Part shown: one piece after another, positions 1 to 8,123 of the stretch | How the letters are laid out: every line of letters starts with the position of its first letter | How positions within the stretch are numbered: position 1 is the stretch's first letter | From: an uncultured Clostridia bacterium | GTDB lineage: Bacteria; Bacillota; Clostridia; Christensenellales; Borkfalkiaceae | Direction: 5' to 3' | Length of the DNA: 64,000 bases | Assembly (NCBI GenBank): GCA_934271275.1 | Contig: CAKQRD010000006.1 | Coordinates: forward strand, 1-64,000 | Made by a program: the position numbers and the translations under genes | The notes under the pieces: generated by a model | Told to the model about the DNA's origin: nothing | Database searches by the model: none | The model's input: only the letters and a program-made list of their open reading frames with translations

Positions 1-19
1 TTTGTCCCTTTTTTGCCAT
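1..19 (-). CDS. IS3-family transposase OrfA, first six codons only
   Basis: The start codon is at 19 and the reading frame gives M-A-K-K-G-Q before the window ends. A GGAGG ribosome binding site lies ten bases upstream. The MAKKGQ start, placed just inside an IS150-type terminal repeat, matches what is known of OrfA helix-turn-helix proteins of this group. Nothing can be said about the rest of the protein. Confidence 0.65.
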
Positions 20-75
20 AAAAAATGCACCTCCAAAAGTTTTTCTTTTCTGTCCAACTTTTGGGGTGCATTTCA
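1..75 (-). mobile_element. End of an IS3-family (IS150-like) insertion sequence, truncated by window edge
   Basis: Read on the minus strand, the element begins TGAAATGCACCCCAAAAGTT at position 75. This is close to the TGAA-TGCACCCCAAAAGTT ends I know from IS150-group IS3 elements in Firmicutes. A transposase start codon follows about 55 bases in. Only the left end is present, so target duplication and intactness cannot be judged. The terminal repeat is nearly complementary to the sequence around the transposase ribosome binding site (see findings). Confidence 0.8.
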
Positions 76-186
76 TTATCGCTACGCGCCTTATTTTTAT
101 GTATTTAATTGTTCGCAGGGGTTCAAATCTGTCCGAAACCCAAAAGCATCTACGAAAATGATTATTATAATTTCGCCATTATGATA

Positions 187-219
187 CGAAAAAAGCCTGT
201 ATTTTACAGGCTTTTTTCG
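187..219 (-). terminator. Terminator after tRNA-Ser(UGA)
   Basis: An 8-bp hairpin (AGCCTGTA at 194-201 with TACAGGCT at 205-212) is flanked by A and T runs on both sides. It sits about 30 bases past the tRNA 3' end and could work in both directions, also insulating the tRNA from the insertion sequence. Confidence 0.8.
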
Positions 220-246
220 TTAAGCATCTTTTTTGTTCGCTTATTA

Positions 247-335
247 TGGCGGAGGCTGAGGGATTCGAACCCCCGTGGGCTTGCACCCAAACGGTTTTCA
301 AGACCGCCTCGTTATGACCGCTTCGATAAGCCTCC
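247..335 (-). tRNA. tRNA-Ser (anticodon UGA)
   Basis: The acceptor arms GGAGGCT (complement of 329-335) and AGCCTCC (251-257) pair, followed by discriminator G and an encoded CCA (247-249). The anticodon loop reads CU-UGA-AA within a GGT/ACC stem. A long variable arm and the GGTTCGAATCC T-arm are present, as expected for a class II serine tRNA. Confidence 0.95.
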
Positions 336-349
336 GCAATTACCCGTAC

Positions 350-378
350 ATTTTATCAAACGTTTTATAGTTTGTCAA
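350..378 (-). promoter_or_regulatory. Promoter of tRNA-Ser(UGA)
   Basis: Minus strand: TTGACA (373-378) and TAAAAT (350-355) are separated by exactly 17 bases, ending 14 bases before the mature tRNA. Confidence 0.75.
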
Positions 379-381
379 GCG

Positions 382-411
382 AAAAGGGCGGAGTTCGTTT
401 CTCTTCCGCCC
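382..411 (-). terminator. Terminator downstream of dCMP deaminase
   Basis: A GGGCGGA/TCCGCCC hairpin (386-392 with 405-411) is followed on the minus strand by a short T run. It lies about 57 bases past the deaminase stop codon. The T tract is short, so efficiency is uncertain. Confidence 0.5.
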
Positions 412-467
412 GGCTTTTTTTATCAAAGTTTTCCGCAGTTTTCTTCCGCTCTTACCTTACTCGTCTT

Positions 468-929
468 TTACTCTTTTTCAAGGTCGCAATATTTTACCAG
501 CTCTACCCCCGATTCCGAAAAAAGCTGCAAAGCAAAATCATCGGGATAGCCGTTTTTATACACTACCCTCTTCACGCCCGAATTGATTATCATTCTCGTA
601 CAAATAACGCACGGTTGGTGCGTGACGTACATAACCGAATTCTCCAAGCTTACCCCGAGCTTCGCCGCCTGTATAATGGCGTTCTGCTCCGCGTGGACGG
701 CGTAACATACTTCCTGCATAGTTCCGCTCGCGATGTTCCGTTCTCTTCTTAAACAACTGCCGCGTTCCGCACAACTTTTAAGCCCGGCGGGCGCGCCGTT
801 ATAGCCCGTCGTAAGAATTCTTTTATCCCTGACGATAACCGCGCCGACGTGGCGGTTTTGCTGATAACAGCTCGACCACCCCGCCACCGTTTCCGCCATC
901 TGCATAAATCTTTCGTCCCACTTATTCAT
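468..929 (-). CDS. comEB: Deoxycytidylate (dCMP) deaminase
   Basis: This cytosolic zinc enzyme deaminates dCMP to dUMP and so feeds thymidylate synthesis. The 153-residue protein carries the HAEQNA motif (zinc ligand His and catalytic Glu) and the PCVIC motif with the two zinc-binding cysteines, in the spacing of the dCMP/cytidine deaminase family. A longer frame reaches 1040, but the start at 929 is chosen because GGAGATTACTT lies just upstream and the protein then begins at the conserved N-terminus. nrdR lies upstream on the same strand, so two deoxynucleotide-supply functions sit together. The name comEB follows the Bacillus ComE-operon homologue; a competence role is not implied. Confidence 0.9.
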   Translation of the reverse strand: MNKWDERFMQMAETVAGWSSCYQQNRHVGAVIVRDKRILTTGYNGAPAGLKSCAERGSCLRRERNIASGTMQEVCYAVHAEQNAIIQAAKLGVSLENSVMYVTHQPCVICTRMIINSGVKRVVYKNGYPDDFALQLFSESGVELVKYCDLEKE

Positions 930-1074
930 AAGTAATCTCCTCTTTTTTCCGTTTTGTTTCTCGCCCGCAAACTCTCGCGCACGGTCGTAAAATCGCGCCG
1001 CTCGTAAGCCCGCTCCGCCGAAAATCCGCAACGACGGCAAACTTTACGCCTATCGTAACGACCGCAAATTCTCG

Positions 1075-1530
1075 TCAGCCCTTTTTGACCATCTTTTCAA
1101 GTTCTTTCATAAACGAAGTGGTATCCGTAAACGAGCGGTACACCGAAGCGAATCTGACGTACGCAACCTCGTCGAGATTTTTAAGCCCTTCGCAGACCAT
1201 TTCGCCTATTTCCTTGCTGGAAATTTCCTGCGCCATAGAGTTATAAACGCGCTTCGTTATATCGTTCACGAGTTCGTCTATCTTGCTTGCGGGAACGGCG
1301 CGCTTTTCGCACGCTTTGATTATGCCCGTACGAATTTTGTTCGGATCGAACGCCTGTCTCGCCCCGCCCGACTTAACGACGAAAATAGGCGTGTTTTCCA
1401 CCGTTTCGTAAGTGGTAAATCTTTTTCCGCAGTTGATACACTCTCTGCGGCGACGAATTATAGTGCCGTCCTCTGCCGAACGCGAATCCACGACCTTGCT
1501 GTCCGGACAGCCGCAATACATACATTTCAT
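1075..1530 (-). CDS. nrdR: Transcriptional repressor NrdR
   Basis: NrdR is a zinc-ribbon/ATP-cone repressor of ribonucleotide reductase genes that senses dATP/ATP. The 151-residue length is typical. The N-terminus shows MKCMYCGCPDSKVVDSR, followed by a second CxxC (CINCG) that completes the zinc ribbon, then the ATP-cone (about residues 49-139) with VVKSGG. It is followed on the same strand by the dCMP deaminase. No ribonucleotide reductase gene is in the window. One NrdR-box-like palindrome appears in the ppx promoter (12035-12050), but that link is speculative. Confidence 0.95.
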   Translation of the reverse strand: MKCMYCGCPDSKVVDSRSAEDGTIIRRRRECINCGKRFTTYETVENTPIFVVKSGGARQAFDPNKIRTGIIKACEKRAVPASKIDELVNDITKRVYNSMAQEISSKEIGEMVCEGLKNLDEVAYVRFASVYRSFTDTTSFMKELEKMVKKG

Positions 1531-1646
1531 ATTTTAGTTTCCTTATTTTATTTTCTTTCGGTAAATTTTTATAAAAAGCGGCGTTTTGCGGCATACTATC
1601 ACCGTTACTGCGAAAATTTTTTCGTCAGCTACGGAAGGTGATAATT

Positions 1647-1955
1647 ATGCCCGCGCTCTTTTATATCGTTTTTATAGTTTATCTCGTCGCCGTCAACCTT
1701 TACGGCGTGCTTATGCTGCGGTTTCAGAAAAAAGCAAGCGAGGACGAAAGCGGCGAAACGCCGAAAATCAGCGACGCAAAGCTTTTTCTCGCGGCGATTC
1801 TCGGCGGCGCGACGGGAATTTTCGTTTTTATGTTTATCTTTAAATATCGGCTCAAAAGTCTGTTCCTTATGGTCTTTATGCCCGTTTTAATCGCCGTGAA
1901 CGTGTATCTTATAGTTCTCGCCCTGTCGAGCGGCTTCGGCTTGTTCGTCGGCTAA
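1647..1955 (+). CDS. Small membrane protein, DUF1294-like
   Basis: A 102-residue protein with three predicted hydrophobic segments. The central part (DAKLFLAAILGGATGIF, then a short basic stretch with F-K-Y-R) resembles the LLxLLGGxxGxxxGMxxFRHKT pattern of DUF1294 membrane proteins, whose function is unknown. The start at ATG 1647 is preferred over GTG 1638 because GGAAGG (1633-1638) then lies at a normal distance. It is divergent from nrdR and runs tail to tail with nnr, with no clear terminator in the 104-base gap. Confidence 0.7.
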   Translation: MPALFYIVFIVYLVAVNLYGVLMLRFQKKASEDESGETPKISDAKLFLAAILGGATGIFVFMFIFKYRLKSLFLMVFMPVLIAVNVYLIVLALSSGFGLFVG

Positions 1956-2059
1956 TCTATGCCGCGAAACGACCTTACGAAATCTCCGCAAATCGCCCTC
2001 GAACGCTCTTTCGTCCGCCCGATTTCGCTCGTTTTCTATTTCGTCTTCCGTTTCGTTTT

Positions 2060-3505
2060 TTATTTCGTGACGGCGTTTATCGCCTTCGGAATACAAACGA
2101 TAACGTCGGAAGCGACGACGGAATACTCGTTACTTTCATTTACCGCGATATCGCCCGCTTTGCCGAAAAGATAGCAAGCCGCGGCGGCGATAAAAAGCGG
2201 TTCTTCTTTGCAGGCAATCGCGTTAAGTCCCGCCGTCAGCCCCGTCAGAACGTCTCCGCTGCCGCCTTTTGCAAGCCCCGCGTTGCCCGTGGTATTTACA
2301 TAAACCTCTTTTCCGTCGGTAATCACGGTGACCGCGCTCTTTAACACAAGCACGACTCCGTATTCATTCGCAAAGGCTTTCGCCGCGGTCACGGGATCTT
2401 TTACGACTTCTTCTTTATCCTTGCCGAGAAGTCTGCCGAATTCCGCGATATGCGGCGTTAAAATTATCTCGCAGGTCTTTTCTTTAAGAACTTCTTTACC
2501 GTATTTCGCGAGGGTATTAAGCCCGTCCGCGTCTATCACCAGCCTGCCTTTATAATTTTTGATAAGGCAGGTTATTATTTTATAATTTTCTTCCGAAACG
2601 CCCATTCCCGCGCCGACCGCTATCGAACGCGCGACGAGAATGGTTTTAAGCTTTTCTTCGTCGAACGAAAAGCCTTCCCCGTCGCTCGGGAAAACGGTGG
2701 TCGTACATTCGGGTTCTCTGCCCGCGACGACGTTATAAATGCAATCGGGTATGGCGAGATTCGCGTATCCCGCACCGACTTTAAGCGCAGCCAAAGCCCC
2801 CGAAGCAAGTATCGCGCTCCCCGCAAAGCTTTTGCTTCCGCCCATTACCGTGACTTTGCCGAACGTGCCTTTATTCACGTTCCGCGAGCGTTTCGGAAAA
2901 AGCTTTGCCGCGTCCTCGTCGTTTAAGCGTTTAGCGTAATCGTCGCCCCAGATGCTTATGCCTATGTCTCTCGCAACGACTTCGCCCGAATAATCCGGTC
3001 CGTCGTTAAGAAAATGCCCGAGTTTATATTCCTGAATCGCTACCGTGAGGTCTGCTTTTACCGCCGCGCCCATAATTCTGCCGGTATCGCCGTTTAGCCC
3101 GCTCGCTATATCGCAGGCAACGACGAACGCGCCGCTCGAATTGATTTTTTCGATAACTTCTTTATATTTTCCCTCAACCTCGCGGTTAAGCCCCGTGCCG
3201 AAAATACAATCGACGATTATATCGAATTTCTTATCGAGGAGCTTGAATATTCCGTTATATACGTTAAGGGTTGCCACGGTGAAGCCGTGCAAGGACGAAA
3301 GTATTCTCGCTATGATTTTGCCGTCTTCGCCGTTGTTTCCCTTGCCGCAGCAGACGAGAACCCTGCCGCCGTATAATCTTTTTCGTATCTCGTCCGCTAC
3401 CGCCGCGGCGGCGCGTTCCGTTAATATCTCGCGCGAAAGCCCCAAGCCCTTTATGGTATACTCGTCCGCCGCGCGCATTTGTTCCACGGATAAAATTCTT
3501 TCCAT
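2060..3505 (-). CDS. nnr: Bifunctional NAD(P)H-hydrate epimerase / ADP-dependent hydrate dehydratase
   Basis: Repairs hydrated NADH and NADPH. The N-terminal half (about residues 1-205, YjeF_N/NnrE type) epimerises the hydrates, with a GKGNNGEDG nucleotide-binding segment and DCIFGTGL. The C-terminal half (about 225-480, NnrD/ribokinase-like) dehydrates the S form using ADP, with TVMGGSKSFAGSA, DADGLN, LTPHIAEF and NTTGNAGLAKGGSGDVL. At 481 residues it is the usual length for the fused enzyme. It stands between recX and the DUF1294 gene and looks monocistronic. Confidence 0.95.
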   Translation of the reverse strand: MERILSVEQMRAADEYTIKGLGLSREILTERAAAAVADEIRKRLYGGRVLVCCGKGNNGEDGKIIARILSSLHGFTVATLNVYNGIFKLLDKKFDIIVDCIFGTGLNREVEGKYKEVIEKINSSGAFVVACDIASGLNGDTGRIMGAAVKADLTVAIQEYKLGHFLNDGPDYSGEVVARDIGISIWGDDYAKRLNDEDAAKLFPKRSRNVNKGTFGKVTVMGGSKSFAGSAILASGALAALKVGAGYANLAIPDCIYNVVAGREPECTTTVFPSDGEGFSFDEEKLKTILVARSIAVGAGMGVSEENYKIITCLIKNYKGRLVIDADGLNTLAKYGKEVLKEKTCEIILTPHIAEFGRLLGKDKEEVVKDPVTAAKAFANEYGVVLVLKSAVTVITDGKEVYVNTTGNAGLAKGGSGDVLTGLTAGLNAIACKEEPLFIAAAACYLFGKAGDIAVNESNEYSVVASDVIVCIPKAINAVTK

Positions 3506-3618
3506 CGTCAGTCCTTAATATTATCGATTATCGGCGACACAATCGCGTTTACCGCCATTTTTACTGCCTTTTTATCGCCACGATCTGATCTTTCGATCGT
3601 CTTAATCTTTCAGTCCTC

Positions 3619-4245
3619 TTAATCTTCCTGCTCGTCGTCGCCTCTTAAAAGCTTCACGGCGCATTCCGCTTCCTCGTAAGAAAAGCCTTTGCCGATTAAA
3701 TACCTGTAAGTTTTTGCGACGTTTTCTTTGGTGCGTTCCTTTCTGCGGATATGCTTTTCGGCAAGTCTCGCGGCGTCCTCTTTGCCCGTGTACTCCTTAT
3801 CCTCGTACGCGCTGCCTATATCCTCTTTTTTCACGCCTTTCATCATCAGCTTGTATTCTATAAGCTTTCTGCCCTGCGTTTTATGAGTGGAATCTATAAA
3901 CCGCGAGGAATAGTCCTTGTCCGAAATATATCCGTACTCTTTGAGCTTGTCTACGGCGTGATACGCGGCGGTCTCCGAATACCCCTTTTTTATGAGATAA
4001 TCCTTTACCTGCCGCTTGGTTTTAATAGCCTTTGAAACGTAGTCCGCGGCTTTTCCTACCGCGTCCGTTTTCTCCGCGATTTCGAGAATTTCTTTCAATT
4101 TTTCCGCGTCGGTTTCCTGTCCTGCTTTTAATCTTAACGAATAGACCGTTTCGGCGGGAACCCCCGCAAAAAACTCTCCGTCAACGTATATATTGCAACG
4201 CTCCTTCTTCTTTTCCTGAACGGAAATCGCAGTTATGACAGACAT
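3619..4245 (-). CDS. recX: Regulatory protein RecX
   Basis: RecX binds RecA filaments and modulates recombination. The 208-residue protein has the tandem three-helix repeats of the family, with signatures such as SKAIKTKRQVKDYLIKKGY and the later YRYLIGKGFSYEEA. The start at ATG 4245 is chosen because AGGTG at 4251-4255 then serves as ribosome binding site; an in-frame GTG at 4251 would overlap it. The start lies next to the stop of the IMPACT-family gene, so tyrS, that gene and recX form one operon. recA is not in the window. Confidence 0.9.
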   Translation of the reverse strand: MSVITAISVQEKKKERCNIYVDGEFFAGVPAETVYSLRLKAGQETDAEKLKEILEIAEKTDAVGKAADYVSKAIKTKRQVKDYLIKKGYSETAAYHAVDKLKEYGYISDKDYSSRFIDSTHKTQGRKLIEYKLMMKGVKKEDIGSAYEDKEYTGKEDAARLAEKHIRRKERTKENVAKTYRYLIGKGFSYEEAECAVKLLRGDDEQED

Positions 4246-4253
4246 AATCACAC

Positions 4254-4886
4254 CTAAAATCGATAGTATCCGCTTGATTTTTTTGTAATATCGGCTTTAC
4301 CTTTTAATATTTCGGAAACCTTTGAAATAAAATCCGCGGCAAGACTATCGTTTTCGTTTTTAACTATATAATCGGTCGTGGTTTTCTCGTCGAAAACCGT
4401 TCCGCAAGCCTTTATCCCCTCCGGAAGCTTTGCTTTTAAAAGCTTCGTATACCCTTCGTAATCGGTGGTCACCGAATACAAATCCGCGGACTGCATATCG
4501 GAAATTTCCGCCTCTTTAAGACACTCCGAAACCGCGCCGCCGTACGCCCGCGAAAGCCCGCCCGTGCCGAGTTTTATTCCGCCGAAATAGCGGGTAACGA
4601 CCGCGACCGTCTTATAAATTTTTCTGTTTTTAAGAACGGAAAGCATAGGCATTCCCGCCGTTCCCTGCGGCTCGCCGTCGTCGGAAAACTTCTGCACGAG
4701 TCCCTTTTCGTCCGCTATGTAGGCATAGCAGTTATGCGTTGCGAGCGAATGTTTTTTCTTTATCTCCGATATAAAAGCTTTCGCCTCTTCCTCGTTTTCT
4801 ATCCCTTTAAGATAGCAGATAAATTTAGAACGCTCTATAATTTCCGTTCTTTCGCATTCGCCCGAAACGCAGAAATACCCGCTCAT
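4254..4886 (-). CDS. yigZ: YigZ/IMPACT family protein
   Basis: A 210-residue homologue of E. coli YigZ and B. subtilis YvyE. The N-terminal UPF0029/IMPACT domain contains ATHNCYAYI, DDGEPQGTAG and VVTRYFGGIKLGTGGL, the hallmark of the family; the C-terminal part (about 135-205) is the small DUF1949 domain. The biochemical role is unsettled; family members are linked to translation and stress control. The start codon overlaps the tyrS stop as ATGA, indicating translational coupling. Confidence 0.92.
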   Translation of the reverse strand: MSGYFCVSGECERTEIIERSKFICYLKGIENEEEAKAFISEIKKKHSLATHNCYAYIADEKGLVQKFSDDGEPQGTAGMPMLSVLKNRKIYKTVAVVTRYFGGIKLGTGGLSRAYGGAVSECLKEAEISDMQSADLYSVTTDYEGYTKLLKAKLPEGIKACGTVFDEKTTTDYIVKNENDSLAADFISKVSEILKGKADITKKSSGYYRF

Positions 4887-6097
4887 CCGAGTATTATTTT
4901 AACATGTACTTTTTTGCCTTTATGCAGAACGAATTCGCCTTTCGTCTTTTCCGTTTCAGGAATTCTCGCAAACGCGTCCGTCACCTTTTCTTCGCCGATA
5001 GCGACGCCGCCGCCCTCGATAAGGCGTTTAGCTTCGCCCTTACTTTTAGCGATGCCCGCCGCAACGAGAAGCTCCGACACGAATTCCGTATCTTTTGAAA
5101 CTTTTACCGAAGGCATATCCTCTTCCGAACCGCCGCCGAACGCCGCGCGCGCCTGCCTTTCTGCCGCAAAAGCTTTTTCTTCGCCGTGGACGAGCTTCGT
5201 AACCTCGAACGCAAGGCGTTCTTTCGCCGCGTTCATTCTCTCGTCGTTATGCGCGGTAAGCTCTCTGATTTCTTCCATATCCATAAAGGTCAGAAGGCGC
5301 ATACATTCCTCAACCTTAACGTCCTCTACGTTACGGAAATACTGATAAAATTCGTAAGGAGTGGTTTTGTTTTCGTCAAGCCAGAGCGCGCCCTTGGCGG
5401 TTTTGCCCATCTTTTTACCTTCGCTCGTTAAAAGAAGAGTAAACGTCATCGCGTAAGCTTCGCCCGAGACCTTCTTTCTCACGAGGTTCACGCCCGCAAT
5501 CATATTGCTCCACTGGTCGTCGCCGCCCATTTCGAGCTTCACGCCGTAATCCTCGTAAAGGCGCAAAAAGTCGTAGCCCTGCATAAGCATATAGTTGAAT
5601 TCAAGGAAGGAAAGTCCTTTTTCCATACGCGTTTTAAAGCATTCCGCGGTAAGCATTTTGTTCACCGAAAAATGCACGCCTATATCCCTTAAAAAGTCGA
5701 TATAATTTAAATTTAAAAGCCAGTCCGCGTTATTCACCATAATCGCGGCGTTATCGCCCTCGAAACGTATGAACCTGCCGAGCTGGCGGCGGAAACAATC
5801 GCAGTTGTGCCGAATCGTTTCTTTGGTCATCATAGAACGCATATCGCTTCTGCCCGAAGGATCGCCGATAAAGCCCGTGCCGCCGCCGATGAGCGCGACG
5901 GGTTTATGTCCGTATTTCTGCATCCACGCCATAGCCATTATCGGAATGTAATGCCCTATATGAAGGCTGTCCGCCGTCGGATCGAACCCGACGTAAAACG
6001 GCACGCTTTCTTTACCCAAAAGCTTTACAAGCTCGTCTTCGTATATGGTCTGCTTTATAAATCCTCTTTCTTTAAGTACGTCGAATACGTTTTTCAT
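4883..6097 (-). CDS. tyrS: Tyrosyl-tRNA synthetase
   Basis: Charges tRNA-Tyr with tyrosine. The 404-residue class Ic enzyme has the HIGH motif (HIGHYIPI, near residue 47), the tyrosine pocket with GGDDQWSNM, a KMSKS-type loop written KMGKT, and a C-terminal S4 RNA-binding domain (about 335-400). AAGGAAA lies upstream of the start. No T-box sequence, common before Clostridial tyrS genes, is visible in the 184-base leader. It is first of a three-gene unit with the IMPACT-family gene and recX. Confidence 0.97.
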   Translation of the reverse strand: MKNVFDVLKERGFIKQTIYEDELVKLLGKESVPFYVGFDPTADSLHIGHYIPIMAMAWMQKYGHKPVALIGGGTGFIGDPSGRSDMRSMMTKETIRHNCDCFRRQLGRFIRFEGDNAAIMVNNADWLLNLNYIDFLRDIGVHFSVNKMLTAECFKTRMEKGLSFLEFNYMLMQGYDFLRLYEDYGVKLEMGGDDQWSNMIAGVNLVRKKVSGEAYAMTFTLLLTSEGKKMGKTAKGALWLDENKTTPYEFYQYFRNVEDVKVEECMRLLTFMDMEEIRELTAHNDERMNAAKERLAFEVTKLVHGEEKAFAAERQARAAFGGGSEEDMPSVKVSKDTEFVSELLVAAGIAKSKGEAKRLIEGGGVAIGEEKVTDAFARIPETEKTKGEFVLHKGKKVHVKIILG

Positions 6098-6281
6098 CTA
6101 TATATTTCCTTAATGTATTTCCTAGTCGTCTCTTTATTTATTTTTACTATTTTTGAACTTGCGGCGCTCGTTTTTATCCCGCTTTTTCTGAACTTGCGGC
6201 AGTTATTTTTTAGCCCGCCTTTTTAGCCCGATTTTTCGTCCGTCTCTTTCAACCTAAACTTGCGGCTTTTTCCGAAAAAAT

Positions 6282-7685
6282 TCAGCCTACGATTTCTTCT
6301 ATATCGAAGGAGTTCGCGACGAGTTTTCTGCCTTCCGCAAGGTCTTTAAGCGCGCCCCCCGCTATCATCTGCGCGAGAATATTTCCCGTAGCGGTAGCTT
6401 CGACAGGTCCTGTAATCACCTTTCTGCCCGTCGTTTTGGCGGTAAGCTCGTTTAAGAGTACGTTCTGGCAGCCGCCGCCGACTATATTTATCGCGGGGAA
6501 GGTTTTGCCCGTAAGCTTTTCTATACCGATAACCGATTCGCGATAGCTTTCCGCAAGGCTCGCGTACACGCAGAACACGATTTCGCCCACCGTTTCGGGA
6601 ACTCTCTGCCCCGTCTTTTCACAATACGCTTTAACCGCTTCTATCATACTGTCGGGAGCGAAGAACGAAAGGTCGTTCACCTCTACTCGCGAAGGAAAGT
6701 CCGTCGCCTTTCTCGCTTCGGTAACGAAATCGGTAAAGCTGTATTTATCGTGGTACTCCTTTTTGATACACTGTATCATCCAAAGCCCCATTATGTTTTT
6801 CAAAAGTCTTACCGTCTTGCCGTAGCCGCCTTCGTTGGTGAACCCTTCTTCGTTCGTCTGCTTTTCGGTGTTCGGCTCCTCCGCTTCAATTCCCATAAGC
6901 GACCAGGTGCCGCTCGATATGTATAAGGGGGTAGTTCCTTTCTCCGCGGGAACAGCCATAACCGCGCTCGCCGTGTCGTGCGTGGCGGGAAGAACGACCT
7001 TCGTCGTAAATCCAACCTCTTTCGCGATTTCTTCTTTAAGCTCTCCGACGGTCGTACCCGTGGGCGCAAGCTTTTTGAAAAGGCTCTTTTTAAGTCCTAA
7101 TTTTTCTATGATATTTTCGTCCCATTCGCGGGTGACGGCGTTCATCAGCCCCGTCGTGGAAGCGTTGGTGAACTCGTTTTTCTTGCCGCCCGTAAGCCTG
7201 AAATGCAGATAATCGGGCATCATAAGAAAGGTTTCCGCTTTGTCTAGCTTGCCCGATTTTTTGTCGCAATAAAGCTGATATACGGTGTTAAAAACCTGTT
7301 TCTTTATACCCGTCGCGGCATACAACTCGTCTTCTGAAACGAGCGAATGAACCTCGTCCATAACCGCAAGCGTTCTCTCGTCTCGGTAAGAATAAATCTC
7401 ACCGATAAGCTCGTCGTTTTTATCCAGAAGCGCGTAGTCCACCCCCCAAGTGTCTATGCCGACGCTTACCGGAATTTTTCCTGTCTCTTTACATTTTTTA
7501 AGCCCCTCTACGACGCTTTTAAAAAGTCCTTCGTGATCCCATACGAGCTTGCCGTTCTTGTTTTCCGCGCCGTTTTTGAAACGGTAAATTTCTTCCAAAA
7601 CAAGCTTACCGTTCTCGACGTGTCCGAGGATATGTCTGCCGCTCGATGCGCCTATGTCTACCGCAAGAAAATATTCGTTTGCCAT
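6282..7685 (-). CDS. rhaB: Rhamnulokinase
   Basis: Phosphorylates L-rhamnulose in L-rhamnose catabolism. The 467-residue FGGY-family kinase starts with an ATP-binding DIGASSGRHILG segment. It contains VGIDTWGVDYALLD with the catalytic-type aspartate, a SSGTWSLMGIE phosphate loop and a late NIVGGGCQNVLLNELTA motif, all typical of RhaB. No isomerase, aldolase or rhamnose transporter is adjacent, so the gene is isolated from its usual partners. It has its own promoter (7721-7749) and GGGAG ribosome binding site. Confidence 0.92.
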   Translation of the reverse strand: MANEYFLAVDIGASSGRHILGHVENGKLVLEEIYRFKNGAENKNGKLVWDHEGLFKSVVEGLKKCKETGKIPVSVGIDTWGVDYALLDKNDELIGEIYSYRDERTLAVMDEVHSLVSEDELYAATGIKKQVFNTVYQLYCDKKSGKLDKAETFLMMPDYLHFRLTGGKKNEFTNASTTGLMNAVTREWDENIIEKLGLKKSLFKKLAPTGTTVGELKEEIAKEVGFTTKVVLPATHDTASAVMAVPAEKGTTPLYISSGTWSLMGIEAEEPNTEKQTNEEGFTNEGGYGKTVRLLKNIMGLWMIQCIKKEYHDKYSFTDFVTEARKATDFPSRVEVNDLSFFAPDSMIEAVKAYCEKTGQRVPETVGEIVFCVYASLAESYRESVIGIEKLTGKTFPAINIVGGGCQNVLLNELTAKTTGRKVITGPVEATATGNILAQMIAGGALKDLAEGRKLVANSFDIEEIVG

Positions 7686-7720
7686 TGCCTATACTCCCTA
7701 TATATAGCGTTTACCGTTTT

Positions 7721-7749
7721 ATTATACACTAAATAATCTTTATCGTCAA
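7721..7749 (-). promoter_or_regulatory. rhaB promoter
   Basis: Minus strand TTGACG (744-749 of the 7 kb line, i.e. 7744-7749) and TATAAT (7721-7726) with a 17-base spacer. The predicted start lies about 30 bases before the rhaB start codon. No catabolite or rhamnose-regulator site is obvious. Confidence 0.75.
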
Positions 7750-7780
7750 ACTAAAACGCGATTTTTTCGGTTTAAAAATA

Positions 7781-7895
7781 AAAAAACGGGCGAGCTTTAA
7801 GCACGTCCGAAGGCGGCAGATTTCCGCCCTATTTTATAGATGCTTTCGGGCTTCGATTAAGGGACGGATTTTTACCGGATTATCCCCTCGAAAGC
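7781..7895 (-). ncRNA. Structured RNA region ending in a terminator, downstream of the min genes
   Basis: On the minus strand the RNA can form a closing stem GCTTTCG/CGAAAGC (7842-7848 with 7889-7895) around GGGA/TCCC and CGG/CCG stems. A GGCGG/CCGCC hairpin (7812-7828) follows, nested in a weaker GGGCG/CGCCC pairing, and then seven T residues (7781-7787). It may be a structured 3' UTR, a small RNA or a regulatory leader ahead of rhaB. A short stretch (CGGTAAAAATCCG) resembles the cobalamin riboswitch core, but the other conserved parts are missing. Confidence 0.35.
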
Positions 7896-7910
7896 TCTCC
7901 GCGAACTCTT

Positions 7911-8003
7911 CTATTTTCCTCTTCTCGAAGAAGCCAGAAGAGAAAATATAACGAGTCCCAAATTCGCACCTACGACTATTCCTATCGCTAAACCGAAAAG
8001 CAT
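7911..8003 (-). CDS. Small hydrophobic protein of 30 residues
   Basis: An ORF with a good ribosome binding site (GGGAGG, seven bases before the ATG). It encodes one hydrophobic helix starting MLFGLAIGIVVGANLGL and ending in basic SSRRGK, so the C-terminus is probably cytoplasmic. It resembles the many single-helix DUF3789-type proteins of Clostridia. It follows minE on the same strand by about 120 bases. Function unknown. Confidence 0.55.
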   Translation of the reverse strand: MLFGLAIGIVVGANLGLVIFSLLASSRRGK

Positions 8004-8123
8004 TTTTATCCCTCCCGATAAATTATCGACCGTTTTATAAATTTTATTCGTAAAGTCCGAAAAAAGTTATCGAAACCTATCGTTATGCGTGACATAATCA
8101 CACCGCAAATCATAAGCAAAACA

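Noticed and set aside
2..184. Plus-strand ORF at the left edge
   Set aside because: It lies across the insertion-sequence end and the opposite-strand transposase start; no ribosome binding site and no family features.
6098..6281. T-box leader before tyrS
   Set aside because: No GGGTGGTACCGCG-type T-box sequence and no terminator/antiterminator pair.
7842..7895. Cobalamin riboswitch
   Set aside because: Only the CGGTAAAAATCCG loop resembles the core; the following conserved segments and the rest of the consensus are missing, and no cobalamin gene follows.
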